Below, piece after piece: positions 25,890 through 35,598 of a DNA stretch of 64,000 nucleotides (positions are counted from its first letter, which is position 1; each line of letters starts with the position of its first letter). The position numbers were made by a program, and so were the translations under genes. The notes under the pieces were generated by a model. The model worked only from the letters and a program-made list of their open reading frames with translations, had not been told where the DNA came from and did no database searches. Origin of the DNA: Bacteroidales bacterium (GTDB taxonomy: Bacteria > Bacteroidota > Bacteroidia > Bacteroidales > BM520); NCBI GenBank assembly GCA_016285515.1, contig JAEEQW010000006.1:80782-144781 (forward strand), in the 5' to 3' direction.

Positions 25890-27644
25890 ATGCTTAGAAC
25901 TCATACTTGTGGTGAACTTAGAATCACCGATGTCAACAAAGAAGTGATTTTATGCGGATGGGTAAAGAAAGTCCGCAAACTTGGCGGAATGCTGTTTATC
26001 GACCTCCGTGACAGATACGGCGTCACCCAGCTCGCCTTAAATTTTGAAACTCAATCCCATCTTTTTGATGTGGCTGATTCCCTCGGCAGGGAATATGTCA
26101 TTAAAGTCAAGGGCATGGTTGCCGAACGTTCGAACAAAAATGCCAATATGCCTACCGGTGACATTGAAATAATTGTTTCCGATATCGAAATACTCAACAC
26201 TTCAAAAGTACCGCCTTTTACCATTGAGGACGATACCGATGGCGGTGATGAACTTAGAATGAAATATCGTTATCTTGACATCCGCCGTGATTGTGTTAAA
26301 AATAACCTTATCTTGCGTCACAAAGTTGTCCATGAAGTTCGTAACTACCTCAGTGACCGTAACTTCCTTGAAGTGGAGACTCCATTTCTCATTAAGTCAA
26401 CTCCTGAAGGTGCCCGTGACTTCGTTGTCCCTTCACGTATGAACCAGGGACAGTTTTACGCTTTGCCGCAGTCACCGCAGCAGTTCAAACAGCTTCTCAT
26501 GGTCGCCGGCATAGACCGTTATTTCCAGATTGTGAAATGCTTCAGGGATGAAGACCTCCGCGCCGACCGTCAGCCTGAATTTACCCAAATCGACTGCGAA
26601 ATGTCGTTTGTAGAGCAGAATGATGTCTTAGAGATGTTTGAAGGTATGATGAAACACGTGTTCAAGGTTGTTCGCGGCATTGAATTCGACTATGATTTTC
26701 CACGTATGACGTGGGCTGATGCCATGAAATATTATGGCAGCGACAAGCCTGATATCCGCTTCGGTATGAAATTCGTGGAACTCACTGATATTGTGAAGAC
26801 AAGCACTTTCAGCGTCTTCAACGATGCCAAGGCTGTAATAGCAATCGCTGCTCCCGGCTGTGCCGAATATACCCGCAAGGAACTTGACGGTTTGACTGAA
26901 TTTGTAAAACGTCCGCAGACGGGCGCCAAGGGACTTGTTTATGTGAAATGCAACGCTGACGGCACCTTCAAGTCTTCGGTTGACAAGTTCTATTCACAGG
27001 AAGACCTCGCAACATGGGCAAAGACCGTTGGTGCAAATCCTGGTGATTTGATACTGGTTCTCAGTGGTGATGACATTATGAAAGTCCGCAAGCAGATGAA
27101 CGACCTTCGTCTTGAAATGGGCAACAGGCTTGGACTGCGTCCTCATGATACGTACGCACCGCTTTGGGTTGTCGATTTTCCGCTCTTTGAATGGAGCGAG
27201 GAAGAACAGCGCTATATGTCTATGCATCACCCGTTTACATGTCCGAAAATTGAAGATCTCGACAGACTTGAAACAGATCCGGGTTCCGTAAATGCGTATG
27301 CTTACGATATGGTCATGAACGGTGTTGAACTCGGCGGTGGCTCAATCCGTATCCATGACAGGGAACTGCAGAACAGAATGTTCCGTGCCCTTGGTCTTGA
27401 TGATGCAACTGCACAGCGCAAGTTCGGATGCCTTCTCGGTGCTTTTGAATACGGCGCTCCACCACACGCAGGTCTCGCCTTCGGCCTTGACAGGGTGTGC
27501 GCTATGATTGTCGGTCAGGACTCAATCCGCGATTTTATTGCATTCCCGAAAAACAACTCCGGAAGAGACCTTATGGACGGCTCACCTACGGAAATCTCTC
27601 AGGAGCAACTCGACGAATTATGTCTGCAGGTTGTCAGGAAATAG
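25890..27644 (+). CDS. aspS: Aspartyl-tRNA synthetase
   Basis: A class II synthetase charging tRNA(Asp). The N-terminal OB-fold anticodon-binding domain (about 1-100, with [15 protein letters not shown]) leads to class II motif 2 ([23 protein letters not shown]) and motif 3 ([15 protein letters not shown]), with a bacterial-type GAD insertion between them (about 290-420). The 584-residue length is that of the bacterial enzyme. It ends 2 bases before the convergent eamA gene. Confidence 0.97.
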   Translation: MLRTHTCGELRITDVNKEVILCGWVKKVRKLGGMLFIDLRDRYGVTQLALNFETQSHLFDVADSLGREYVIKVKGMVAERSNKNANMPTGDIEIIVSDIEILNTSKVPPFTIEDDTDGGDELRMKYRYLDIRRDCVKNNLILRHKVVHEVRNYLSDRNFLEVETPFLIKSTPEGARDFVVPSRMNQGQFYALPQSPQQFKQLLMVAGIDRYFQIVKCFRDEDLRADRQPEFTQIDCEMSFVEQNDVLEMFEGMMKHVFKVVRGIEFDYDFPRMTWADAMKYYGSDKPDIRFGMKFVELTDIVKTSTFSVFNDAKAVIAIAAPGCAEYTRKELDGLTEFVKRPQTGAKGLVYVKCNADGTFKSSVDKFYSQEDLATWAKTVGANPGDLILVLSGDDIMKVRKQMNDLRLEMGNRLGLRPHDTYAPLWVVDFPLFEWSEEEQRYMSMHHPFTCPKIEDLDRLETDPGSVNAYAYDMVMNGVELGGGSIRIHDRELQNRMFRALGLDDATAQRKFGCLLGAFEYGAPPHAGLAFGLDRVCAMIVGQDSIRDFIAFPKNNSGRDLMDGSPTEISQEQLDELCLQVVRK

Positions 27645-27646
27645 GT

Positions 27647-28552
27647 TCATTTCCTCTGTGAAATCACCACTCCTACAATCACTATCAACATACCTATCAG
27701 CTTCGTCCAGGCAAAACTCTCCTGGCCGATGGCTATTCCGGCAATAAGTGAAAATATCGGTATTGTATTGTTGAAGATGCATGTTTGGGAAGCACCTATG
27801 CGCTTAACACCCAGACTGTAAAACATATATGCAAATGTTGAGCAGCATATCCCAAGTGTCAGAATGGGCCATATTAAATCCCATCCCCAATTGAGGTTTC
27901 TGAGCATTGAAAAATGAAATCCGCTGCTTGGAATCATATTCTGGATGACAAGCAAGATGACAAAATAGACCAGTCCGAAAAGATTTTGCCAGACGGTAAC
28001 CGTGAGAGCGCTGTAATTGTCAACTATTTTAACTAAAAGCAGGGTATAGACTATCGCTGTGAATACGGCTCCTGAAAGGAACAATATGCCTTTCAGACTG
28101 CCGCTTACAGCCTCGCCTCCAATGAGCATAATCGCGATTCCGATGAATGACATGACTACACCTGTCAGGATATTTTTTTTCAGTTTCTCTTTATAGACTA
28201 TAGCCATCCCGAAAGGTATGAACAGCGGAATGGTGGCGATGTCAACAGAAGCGAAACTGCCTGACACATATTGTACGCCCGAGGTCTCGAAAAGGTGATA
28301 TACAAAAGGTTCCGTGAATGCGAGGATAAGGAACCATTTCAGGTCTGCTTTGCGTATCGGTTCCAGTTTCTTGGTGAGTGACAGAATCGGAATCGTTACG
28401 GCTGTAGCCAAGGCTAACCGCAACGCAACAAGCAGTGTCACAGACATTTGTGGTTCCACAATAAAGACCTGTTTGGTGAGGATGAAGCTGACTCCCCAGA
28501 AAGCGGATGAAAGAATAAGCAGGAAATATGTAATCGGTAATTGCTTTTTCAT
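27647..28552 (-). CDS. EamA/DMT-family transporter
   Basis: A 301-residue inner-membrane protein with ten predicted helices in two EamA repeats (about 8-145 and 155-298). Typical features are the first-helix FWGVSFILTK and, near the end of the second repeat, NNTIPIFSLIAGIAIGQE. Family members export metabolites or amino acids; the substrate cannot be predicted. It lies 10 bases after recO and is probably the last gene of the folB-porZ-recO-eamA run. Confidence 0.88.
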   Translation of the reverse strand: MKKQLPITYFLLILSSAFWGVSFILTKQVFIVEPQMSVTLLVALRLALATAVTIPILSLTKKLEPIRKADLKWFLILAFTEPFVYHLFETSGVQYVSGSFASVDIATIPLFIPFGMAIVYKEKLKKNILTGVVMSFIGIAIMLIGGEAVSGSLKGILFLSGAVFTAIVYTLLLVKIVDNYSALTVTVWQNLFGLVYFVILLVIQNMIPSSGFHFSMLRNLNWGWDLIWPILTLGICCSTFAYMFYSLGVKRIGASQTCIFNNTIPIFSLIAGIAIGQESFAWTKLIGMLIVIVGVVISQRK

Positions 28553-28562
28553 ATTGAAATGT

Positions 28563-29300
28563 TCAGTTCAGAATCATTGACAATATCTCTAACGATTGGA
28601 TTTTGCCAATTTCAGGAATATGGTACTGAAAAAATCTGATGATATACTCGGTTATAGCCCTGCGTTGCGAACCATTACGGGAATAATCGAGTCTTTCGTT
28701 GACGTTCAGCCTTTTAGCATTTAAAATATAACTTACATATTCTGCGGGGATAAAATTGGAATGCGAAGGCAGTGTCTGGCACCAGACGTTGTTTTGCATG
28801 TCGTAAAAACAGTAGGTGCCGGTGGTTGGCTCCGGAAAGTTTATTCCTAAGTATCCGGCTAAATGTGTAAGGAAAATTATATGATAGTCGGACGATGTAT
28901 GCACTTCGGAATCGAGCGTTATCAGCGATTGCATTATGTAGTCGAACAATTCTTTGGAATGTTCGCCTTCTTTAATGCACTTGCTTAGAAACTCATTGAC
29001 AAACATAAAAATGCAGTTTTTCGTCATTATGGCTGGATAGCTGTTTATGGTGGTGTAATTGTATATGGGATTGACTTCGCTGATGTGGAATAAGTCGGAA
29101 AACTTGTTACGGCCAGTCACCATTTCCACTATGGCGAGATTCTGCAGAGAATACTTGTTGACTTTTGAATTTTTTCGGGTTATGCCTCGGACAAGGCATG
29201 AAATCAGCCCCAATTCACGTGTGTATATTCTTACGATGCTGCTGTTATCCGAATACGGAATACTTTTTAATACAATCCCTTGTGTTTTAACAGCTTCCAT
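28563..29300 (-). CDS. recO: RecO, recombination mediator
   Basis: Anneals DNA and loads RecA with RecR in RecF-pathway repair. The N-terminal OB fold begins TQGIVLKSIPYSDNSSIVRIYTRE, and the helical C-terminal domain has the family HLAGYLGINF stretch (about 150). Cysteines that form the zinc site in some RecO proteins are reduced to scattered Cys residues here, as I would expect for Bacteroidota. The start codon directly abuts the porZ stop. Confidence 0.9.
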   Translation of the reverse strand: MEAVKTQGIVLKSIPYSDNSSIVRIYTRELGLISCLVRGITRKNSKVNKYSLQNLAIVEMVTGRNKFSDLFHISEVNPIYNYTTINSYPAIMTKNCIFMFVNEFLSKCIKEGEHSKELFDYIMQSLITLDSEVHTSSDYHIIFLTHLAGYLGINFPEPTTGTYCFYDMQNNVWCQTLPSHSNFIPAEYVSYILNAKRLNVNERLDYSRNGSQRRAITEYIIRFFQYHIPEIGKIQSLEILSMILN

Positions 29301-31637
29301 TTATTTGATGAAAAGTATTTTCGTCACTGCACGTTCTTTTCCGCTGCTGTTGGTTGCAAATACGATATAAACACCTGATGAGGCTCTGTTTCCGTTAGGA
29401 AGATTGCCATCCCATGTTATCATTCCGCCATTGGACTGCTGTGAATAGACAACTCTCCCTGCCATATCCACGATTTTCACGAATGCATCCTCAACAAGTC
29501 CGGTAACCCCTATAGTACCTGTATATTCAGGTCTTACAGGATTAGGGAATGCGTAGATTCCAGTGTTGTCGTCCGACGGCTCGGAAGATTCACCTTTATA
29601 AGAGCAGATACCGTTGGATGTGCTGATGAACACTTCACCATCGTAGTTTACACTTATTGCGGTGATATTGTTTGACAGCAGACATGAGTTTTCCTTTGTG
29701 AAGTGGTTGTACTGGGTGGTTCCGTTGCCGCTGATATAATAAACACCCGATGATGCAGTGCCTATCCATTTGTTGTTGCCGAAATCGACAGCAATGGCTG
29801 TAACACTCTCACTTTCAAGCAACGGGCGTATTGTCCCATCATATTCCACCAGTATTTCCTGAGCATCAAAACTGCCGCCTTCGAAGATGTTTTTAGGGTT
29901 GTATATGACTTTTAGTCCAAGGTCGGAGCCTATCCATACTTCACCGTCGTAGTCAACGGCGATGGATGAAATCTGGCCGCTCAGAGCACCATTTCCTACA
30001 GAGTTGGTGAGAATCTTATATTTGTCGTCACTCGGATCTTTTGGAGTGCCGCCATCATTCATGACGTAGATTGAAGCATAGCTCCTTGTCTTAAGCCATT
30101 TGCTTCCGTAATGGTCAATGACTATGGATGAAACTTCTGCATTGTTGACATTGGAGAAAAGCCCTCCGTTTGAGGCGTTTGCCCATGTTCCATCGGCCAA
30201 AAGCACATTGAGGACCCCCGAACCGAGAGAATGAGTGACCCACAAATTGTTGTCATCATCAAAAACGATTCCCCCGCAGCGGACATATTCATCGGAATAT
30301 CCTGCGGGCGCAAGCATAGGACTGTTGCTTCCGTTGAAAACATTGACAACTTCACCGTTGTTGACTTCGATAAGTCCGTGAAAATATGATGCTATGAATA
30401 CCCTGTTGGGATTGCGCGGATCTACAGCCACATCAGTAAAATCGGAAAAGTCCGCGAATTCAGGAATGTCTGACGAGGAGTGTGTTTTCCAGTCATAATC
30501 CTCGAAAACGCTGTATTTTGCATCACTATACAAAGGAACCCATGACAGATTGTACCCTCCTGGAACAGCATACATCTTTTTGCCTTCCTTTATAAGATTG
30601 AAGGCCTGCGAAACTTCAGGTCCTGACGGTTTTATGCTGTAGCCTTTCCATGGGTCTGTGCATTCCACAAGTCCGAAACGGCTGTCGGCAACCCAAAGGG
30701 ATTTTCCGTCCTTAACTGTTTCAACAGGATTGGGAGCTCCGTTTTCATCCCAATATTGCCAATAGTTTTCGATATATTCCAAATTGCTGTTGTAAGTCTT
30801 GATGTCATACAAACATGTGATTACCAGAGTGTCTTCTGAAACCGATATGTCATTGACGGCATCAACCTGTTGGTTTTCGCTGAAATATCTCCAGTTGCTG
30901 CCATTGAAAACGAGTAGGGTGTCGCTGTTGAAAGCGGTGGATCTGACATTGGCTATCAGATTCGAATAGAAATATTCCACTTCATTGAATACCGAAGTTG
31001 CGTGAGGCATATCCTCAATCTTATGCCAGTTCACAAAATTCGACAGATTGTCACCGGCATTTGCGATATACAGACCATTGTCGGTTGCAGCAATAAATGA
31101 TTGAATGTTATCCATGTACGCAAAATCAAGCACGTTGACGTATGTGCCGTTGCTGCCGATGTAGTAAGTGTCTGCAACTTCACGCTTCAGGAGGTCGATG
31201 ACCACGATACCGAAACCGCAACTCAAATAAGCGTATCTGTCTTTGACTAATATTTTGTTGATGGTCTTGTTGCCTACGATGTTGCTCCTGTAAATGTCAT
31301 TCATGTTGTATATTTTCCCGTCAACCAGCAAATCCAAGTTGGCATTGGAATAAGCTATCAGCAGCGTGTTGTACTTGTTGCTGTACCTGATACATGTGAT
31401 GCCTATGTCGGACAGGTAGTTTATTTTGGAATAGATATCTATCAGTCCCGTGGCCTTGTTGTAGGAAAAAAGGCTGAATTTCGATGCGGCATATACGGTT
31501 CCGTTGTAGTCGGACGCCACCGAAGTCATTGCATTGTATGGGAAATGACCGCGCCAGTTGCCTATACTTACAGTCTCTTGTGCAGTGGCTGCAAAAAATA
31601 CTGTTAGAATTGACAGGGTTATTAATATTCTTTTCAT
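29301..31637 (-). CDS. porZ: PorZ, type IX secretion surface propeller protein
   Basis: A surface component of the T9SS attachment complex that in Porphyromonas binds anionic LPS used to anchor cargo. A signal peptide (about 1-19) precedes IGNWRGHFPYN, the usual mature start, and two beta-propeller-like regions with repeated DxxGxxWIG-type blades (for example YDGEVWIGSDLGL near 570). A type A sorting-like C-terminal domain follows: FPNPVRPEYTG, VKIVDMAGRVVYS, and SSGVYIVFA ending in VTKILFIK. The 778-residue length matches. It is cotranscribed with folB upstream and recO downstream. Confidence 0.9.
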   Translation of the reverse strand: MKRILITLSILTVFFAATAQETVSIGNWRGHFPYNAMTSVASDYNGTVYAASKFSLFSYNKATGLIDIYSKINYLSDIGITCIRYSNKYNTLLIAYSNANLDLLVDGKIYNMNDIYRSNIVGNKTINKILVKDRYAYLSCGFGIVVIDLLKREVADTYYIGSNGTYVNVLDFAYMDNIQSFIAATDNGLYIANAGDNLSNFVNWHKIEDMPHATSVFNEVEYFYSNLIANVRSTAFNSDTLLVFNGSNWRYFSENQQVDAVNDISVSEDTLVITCLYDIKTYNSNLEYIENYWQYWDENGAPNPVETVKDGKSLWVADSRFGLVECTDPWKGYSIKPSGPEVSQAFNLIKEGKKMYAVPGGYNLSWVPLYSDAKYSVFEDYDWKTHSSSDIPEFADFSDFTDVAVDPRNPNRVFIASYFHGLIEVNNGEVVNVFNGSNSPMLAPAGYSDEYVRCGGIVFDDDNNLWVTHSLGSGVLNVLLADGTWANASNGGLFSNVNNAEVSSIVIDHYGSKWLKTRSYASIYVMNDGGTPKDPSDDKYKILTNSVGNGALSGQISSIAVDYDGEVWIGSDLGLKVIYNPKNIFEGGSFDAQEILVEYDGTIRPLLESESVTAIAVDFGNNKWIGTASSGVYYISGNGTTQYNHFTKENSCLLSNNITAISVNYDGEVFISTSNGICSYKGESSEPSDDNTGIYAFPNPVRPEYTGTIGVTGLVEDAFVKIVDMAGRVVYSQQSNGGMITWDGNLPNGNRASSGVYIVFATNSSGKERAVTKILFIK

Positions 31638-31652
31638 ATCCGGCTTTTTATC

Positions 31653-32018
31653 TTAGTTCTGTGAATAATAGAGAGTTATTTCAACATTGCCGTTGAATTG
31701 TTTCATCGGCGGATTATATTTCCTTATGGTTACAGATGCCTCCTTTATTGCAGGGAAATCATTTACAACGGCATCCATGATTTTTCTTGCGAGGTGTTCC
31801 AGCAGGTTCACCGGCTCCGAAAACACCCTGACTATTAGCGTATGGACTTGGGAATAGTCAATGGTGTCGGAGATGTCGTCACTGATTTCGCTTTCTGATG
31901 TGTCGAATTTCATGACGAAATCGATGGAATATTCAGTTCCGACTTTCCTTTCCTCCGGCAGGCAGCCGTGGTATCCCCATAGTTTTATGTCGCGTAATGC
32001 TATTGAATTTCTGCTCAT
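31653..32018 (-). CDS. folB: Dihydroneopterin aldolase
   Basis: A folate pathway enzyme that cleaves 7,8-dihydroneopterin to 6-hydroxymethyl-dihydropterin and glycolaldehyde. Family features are LWGYHGCLPEERKVGTEYSID, DTIDYSQV, and LLEHLARKIMD, where the Tyr/Glu residues line the pterin site. The ATG at 32018 is chosen. A longer frame begins with TTG at 32051, but that codon lies inside a -7 element, so it cannot be in the transcript. Product length is 121 residues, normal for the family. Confidence 0.92.
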   Translation of the reverse strand: MSRNSIALRDIKLWGYHGCLPEERKVGTEYSIDFVMKFDTSESEISDDISDTIDYSQVHTLIVRVFSEPVNLLEHLARKIMDAVVNDFPAIKEASVTIRKYNPPMKQFNGNVEITLYYSQN

Positions 32019-32048
32019 TGAGACGTCAGTATTTCTTAATATATTCTG

Positions 32049-32056
32049 CAAAAGTA
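32049..32056 (-). promoter_or_regulatory. Promoter -7 element for folB-porZ-recO-eamA
   Basis: CAAAAGTA on the plus strand reads TACTTTTG on the minus strand, a TAnnTTTG match 31 bases before the folB ATG at 32018. Confidence 0.5.
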
Positions 32057-32099
32057 CTATTTTTTGGGTAATAATTAACCTTATTTGAAAAATTAGTAA

Positions 32100-32107
32100 T
32101 ATGTTTG
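32100..32107 (+). promoter_or_regulatory. Promoter -7 element for trkH
   Basis: TATGTTTG matches TAnnTTTG and lies 29 bases before the trkH ATG, diverging from the folB promoter. Confidence 0.45.
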
Positions 32108-32135
32108 CAGTTTAAATTTATGTATAGGAAACATT

Positions 32136-33662
32136 ATGGCGATATTTTTTAAGAGAAATAACCTGAGGAAGCTGAATTGGATTTCGATTTTCAAGGTGCA
32201 GGGTGCTCTTTTGCTTTTGGAAGGTGCTTTGATGCTTTTGACAATGACAGTCTGTGCAATATATGATGACAGGTCACTTGATTTGTCTCATCTTTATAAT
32301 CCTCAATATGGTTTCACCGCATTGTTCGTCTCTGCAATGATTGTCATTGCGGTAGGTATAATCCCGTTTGTTTTCTATAATGAAAAGGTCAGGTTTCTTG
32401 GAAAACGCGAAGGTGTTTTGATTATTGTCATGGGATGGTTGACAATAACATTAGGCGGTTGCCTTCCGTTTTTGTTAAGTGGTGTGACTTCCAATTTTAC
32501 AGATGCTTTCTTTGAATCCATGTCGGGGTTTACAACTACCGGTGCATCTGTCATCGATGATTTGGAATCCATTTCCCGCGGTATCCTTTTCTTGCGAAGC
32601 GTGATTGCATGGATTGGCGGTATGGGAATCATAATAATCATCATGTTCGTTGCTATGATTCCATCTCTTAGTATTAGCGGCTTTATGATTAATACAGTTG
32701 AATCCACAGGTGTCTTAAAAACCCATCCTCGTCTCAAAGAAACTGTAAGAGGCGTGTTAGCTGTCTATCTGGCTTTGACAGTTTTATGCGCCTTTGCCCT
32801 GTATTTGTGCGGATTGTCACCTTACGATGCCATTGCGCATTCATTAACAACCATATCCACCTGCGGTTTTTCCACGTTTAATTCAAGCTTGATGTTGTTT
32901 ACCCCTTCAATGCAATATGTGATTATTTTCTTTATGATAATATCTTCTATGAGTTTCAATTCCCTGTACTTCATTTTGTCGTTCAAATTCAAAAAGAAGA
33001 ATCTTATCTCCGAAGAAAGTAAGGCGTTTCTGATTATTATCGCAGTGGCGACACTCTATATCTTTGTCTCATTGATGTTGTCGCAATACAATAGCGGTGA
33101 CTCGGCGTCAAAGGTCTTCAGGGATTCATTAATGGAGGTGGTATGTGCTTTGACCACAACCGGTTTCGTTTCGGTCAATTATGTTTTGTGGCCTTCACAT
33201 ATATGGTTCGTCCTGTTCCTGTTGTTCTTTGTCGGAGGCTGTTCCGGCTCCACGGCAGGAGGTGTTAAAATAGGGCGTCATATCATACTTGTGAAGAACT
33301 CTTTCACTGAAATGAAACGCCTGATTCATCCGCAGGCTGTAATGCCGGTCAGATACAATAGGGAAGCGGTCCCTCAAAGTACTATATACAGTATCCATGC
33401 ATTCTTTATCCTCTATATCCTTGTGTTCGTTGCCGGAGCTATTGCCTTTGCAATGATGGGATTGGATTTCGAGACCTCTATCGGTATTTCAATTGCTTCC
33501 CTTGCCAACATCGGACCCAGTATCGGTGCAATAGGACCTGACAGCACATACTCTTTCCTGCCTGACATCGGCAAATGGCTTTCTGTGATTTTGCAGTTTT
33601 TGGGACGTCTCGAATTGTTTATCATCCTAATTATTTTCAATAAATCATTTTGGGTCAAATAA
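32136..33662 (+). CDS. trkH: TrkH/KtrB-family potassium uptake membrane subunit
   Basis: The ion-conducting subunit of a Trk/Ktr potassium transporter in the inner membrane. Four pore-loop signatures are readable in order: SGFTTTGAS (about 126-134), TISTCGFSTFN (about 240-250), LTTTGFVSVN (about 340-349) and SLANIGPSIG (about 455-464). The length of 508 residues is near the family norm. The regulatory subunit TrkA, often adjacent, is absent from this window. ftsX follows 21 bases later. Confidence 0.92.
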   Translation: MAIFFKRNNLRKLNWISIFKVQGALLLLEGALMLLTMTVCAIYDDRSLDLSHLYNPQYGFTALFVSAMIVIAVGIIPFVFYNEKVRFLGKREGVLIIVMGWLTITLGGCLPFLLSGVTSNFTDAFFESMSGFTTTGASVIDDLESISRGILFLRSVIAWIGGMGIIIIIMFVAMIPSLSISGFMINTVESTGVLKTHPRLKETVRGVLAVYLALTVLCAFALYLCGLSPYDAIAHSLTTISTCGFSTFNSSLMLFTPSMQYVIIFFMIISSMSFNSLYFILSFKFKKKNLISEESKAFLIIIAVATLYIFVSLMLSQYNSGDSASKVFRDSLMEVVCALTTTGFVSVNYVLWPSHIWFVLFLLFFVGGCSGSTAGGVKIGRHIILVKNSFTEMKRLIHPQAVMPVRYNREAVPQSTIYSIHAFFILYILVFVAGAIAFAMMGLDFETSIGISIASLANIGPSIGAIGPDSTYSFLPDIGKWLSVILQFLGRLELFIILIIFNKSFWVK

Positions 33663-33669
33663 AAATAAT

Positions 33670-33677
33670 TATTTTTG
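33670..33677 (+). promoter_or_regulatory. Possible -7 element immediately before ftsX
   Basis: TATTTTTG matches TAnnTTTG but ends only 6 bases before the ftsX ATG. If used, transcription would start at or next to the start codon, giving a leaderless or nearly leaderless message. Confidence 0.3.
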
Positions 33678-33683
33678 CAGATT

Positions 33684-34559
33684 ATGAATCAGGAGGAAAA
33701 ATTCACACATAGGCGGCTTGTATCTTCTTATAGGGGAGTGATTATAAGTATCAGTGTCATGCTGTATCTTCTCGGTCTGCTGCTTGTTTTTATCGGCAAT
33801 ACCAACTCGTTGCTTAACAACGTGAAGGAAAATATCGGTATTGAAGTCATTGTCAAGGATTTGTATGATGAGGATGAACTGAGATTCAACATACGACAGC
33901 TATATCTCAAACCTTTCACAAAACAGGTGATTCTCACTACCAATGAAGAGGCTGCAAAAGACCTTGCAGACAAACTTGACGAGGATTTCGTGGGTTTTAT
34001 CGGTTACAATCCCCTGCCTACAAGTTTCGAGCTGAAAGTGCATTCGGAGTATGCAAATCCCGACAGTCTGAAAATGATTGAATCGTATCTCAGCAGCCAG
34101 AAATATGTCAAGTCTGTCTCCACTCAGGAGCAGATTATCCGAAGACTTAACAATTCCCGGAAAAGCACAAGCTCCATTCTTTTCGGTTTTGTCCTTATCA
34201 TGGTTCTGATTGTAATCGTAATCATACATAGCACTATGAAGCTGACCGTGTTTGCCAACAGAAACATAATCAAAACCATGCAGACCATAGGAGCCACGAC
34301 AAGTTTCATCAGAATGCCTTATATAAGAAAAAGCCTTTATCAGGCGATACTTGGCGCAACATTTGCAGTGATAGCACTAATGCTGACTCTTTTAATAATG
34401 GTCAAGTTCATGTATTCCGATTTCGAAATTCTGCTCCGCATGAAAGACATTATCGGTATAGTTGTGATAATTTATGTTTTCGGACTGGTTATCACGCTCT
34501 TCACTTCTGTTTTCGCTATAAACAAGTATTTGGATATTAGGAAAAAAATATTGTATTAA
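33684..34559 (+). CDS. ftsX: FtsX-type permease of the cell-division ABC system
   Basis: The membrane partner of FtsE, which activates peptidoglycan hydrolases at the septum. One N-terminal helix (about 16-38), a periplasmic region with FtsX_ECD-type sequence (about 45-150), and three C-terminal helices (about 165-190, 215-245, 255-285) give the family layout. TIGATTSFIRMPYIRKSLYQAILGA is the conserved cytoplasmic stretch. The ATG at 33684 is used; a TTG three codons upstream lies within the -7-like sequence. No ftsE is nearby, as is common in this phylum. Confidence 0.9.
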   Translation: MNQEEKFTHRRLVSSYRGVIISISVMLYLLGLLLVFIGNTNSLLNNVKENIGIEVIVKDLYDEDELRFNIRQLYLKPFTKQVILTTNEEAAKDLADKLDEDFVGFIGYNPLPTSFELKVHSEYANPDSLKMIESYLSSQKYVKSVSTQEQIIRRLNNSRKSTSSILFGFVLIMVLIVIVIIHSTMKLTVFANRNIIKTMQTIGATTSFIRMPYIRKSLYQAILGATFAVIALMLTLLIMVKFMYSDFEILLRMKDIIGIVVIIYVFGLVITLFTSVFAINKYLDIRKKILY

Positions 34560-34560
34560 T

Positions 34561-34812
34561 ATGAAAGACAACAAATTAAGTAAACCTGATTTTGTTTTCG
34601 GCAAGAAAAACTATATAATCTTTTTTATAGGCCTGGCCCTCATGTTGATAGGTTATATTCTTATGACGGGTGGCGGCTCGGACAACCCTGAAGTGTTCAA
34701 CGAAAAGATGTTTGACTTCAGAAGGCTCACACTGTCGCCTTTATGCATATTGGTCGGTATTGTCTTTGAAATATTTGCTATTTTTTACAAATCGAAAAAT
34801 AAAGAACAATGA
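34561..34812 (+). CDS. DUF3098 family small membrane protein
   Basis: An 83-residue protein with two hydrophobic segments (about 18-38 and 58-77) and a central GGGSDNPEVFNEKMFDFRR stretch that is diagnostic for the DUF3098 family of Bacteroidota. Function is unknown. It starts 1 base after the ftsX stop and its TGA overlaps the uppP ATG, so it is translationally coupled in the trkH-ftsX-uppP-truB cluster. Confidence 0.88.
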   Translation: MKDNKLSKPDFVFGKKNYIIFFIGLALMLIGYILMTGGGSDNPEVFNEKMFDFRRLTLSPLCILVGIVFEIFAIFYKSKNKEQ

Positions 34813-35597
34813 GTTGGTGGCAGGCTTTGTTATTGGGGCTTATTCAAGGATTGACGGAATTTTTGCCGGTCAGCAGCTCCGGTCATCTCGAGTTGGGGAA
34901 GGCCCTATTGAATGTTGATATTACAGAGAATCTCCTTTTTACCGTGGTTGTCCATATTGCTACGGTTTTGAGTACCATTTTTGTCTTCAGAAAGGAAATA
35001 GGCAAACTGTTCGTTGGATTTTTTTCAAAAGGGAAAAATGACGAAAAATCTTTTGTTTGGAAACTGTTGCTTTCGGCAGTACCTGTTGCAATAGTCGGCT
35101 TCCTGTTTAAGGATTATGTGGATGAATTGTTTGACGGAAGAATAATTCTCGTGGGATGTATGCTTCTTGTCACGGCTGCATTTCTTACAATCAGTTATTT
35201 CGTGAAGAAAGGGGATAGGGAAATCAACTGGCTTGACGCTCTGATTATAGGTGTGGGGCAGGCAGTTGCCGTGATGCCGGGTCTTTCACGTTCAGGCACC
35301 ACCATCGCTACAGGCATGATGATAGGCAACAAGCCGTCAGTCCTTGCAAAGTTTTCATTCCTCATGGTCATAATTCCAGTTCTCGGTGAAATGTTTCTCG
35401 ATTTGGTTGGGGGAGATATAGCCACAGCTGTAGGTTCGATTGGCACTATCCCTTTGTTGGTCGGCTTTCTCGCCGCTTTCTTGTCTGGACTGTTTGCGTG
35501 CAAGTGGATGATAAGAATCGTTTCTAAAGGCAAATTGATATGGTTTGCCGTATATTGCGTTGTAATTGGCATCATTGCAATCATCTGTGGATTATAA
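34809..35597 (+). CDS. uppP: Undecaprenyl-diphosphatase UppP (BacA)
   Basis: An inner-membrane phosphatase that recycles undecaprenyl diphosphate to the monophosphate carrier for peptidoglycan and glycan synthesis. The two family motifs are present: LTEFLPVSSSGHL (about 16-28) and MPGLSRSGTTIATGM (about 155-170). Seven to eight hydrophobic helices and a 262-residue length are typical. It overlaps DUF3098 by four bases and ends 1 base before truB. Confidence 0.96.
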   Translation: MSWWQALLLGLIQGLTEFLPVSSSGHLELGKALLNVDITENLLFTVVVHIATVLSTIFVFRKEIGKLFVGFFSKGKNDEKSFVWKLLLSAVPVAIVGFLFKDYVDELFDGRIILVGCMLLVTAAFLTISYFVKKGDREINWLDALIIGVGQAVAVMPGLSRSGTTIATGMMIGNKPSVLAKFSFLMVIIPVLGEMFLDLVGGDIATAVGSIGTIPLLVGFLAAFLSGLFACKWMIRIVSKGKLIWFAVYCVVIGIIAIICGL

Positions 35598-35598
35598 C

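Noticed and set aside
32049..32051. TTG start giving a longer FolB
   Set aside because: It lies inside the -7 element, so it would not be transcribed; ATG 32018 gives the normal family length.
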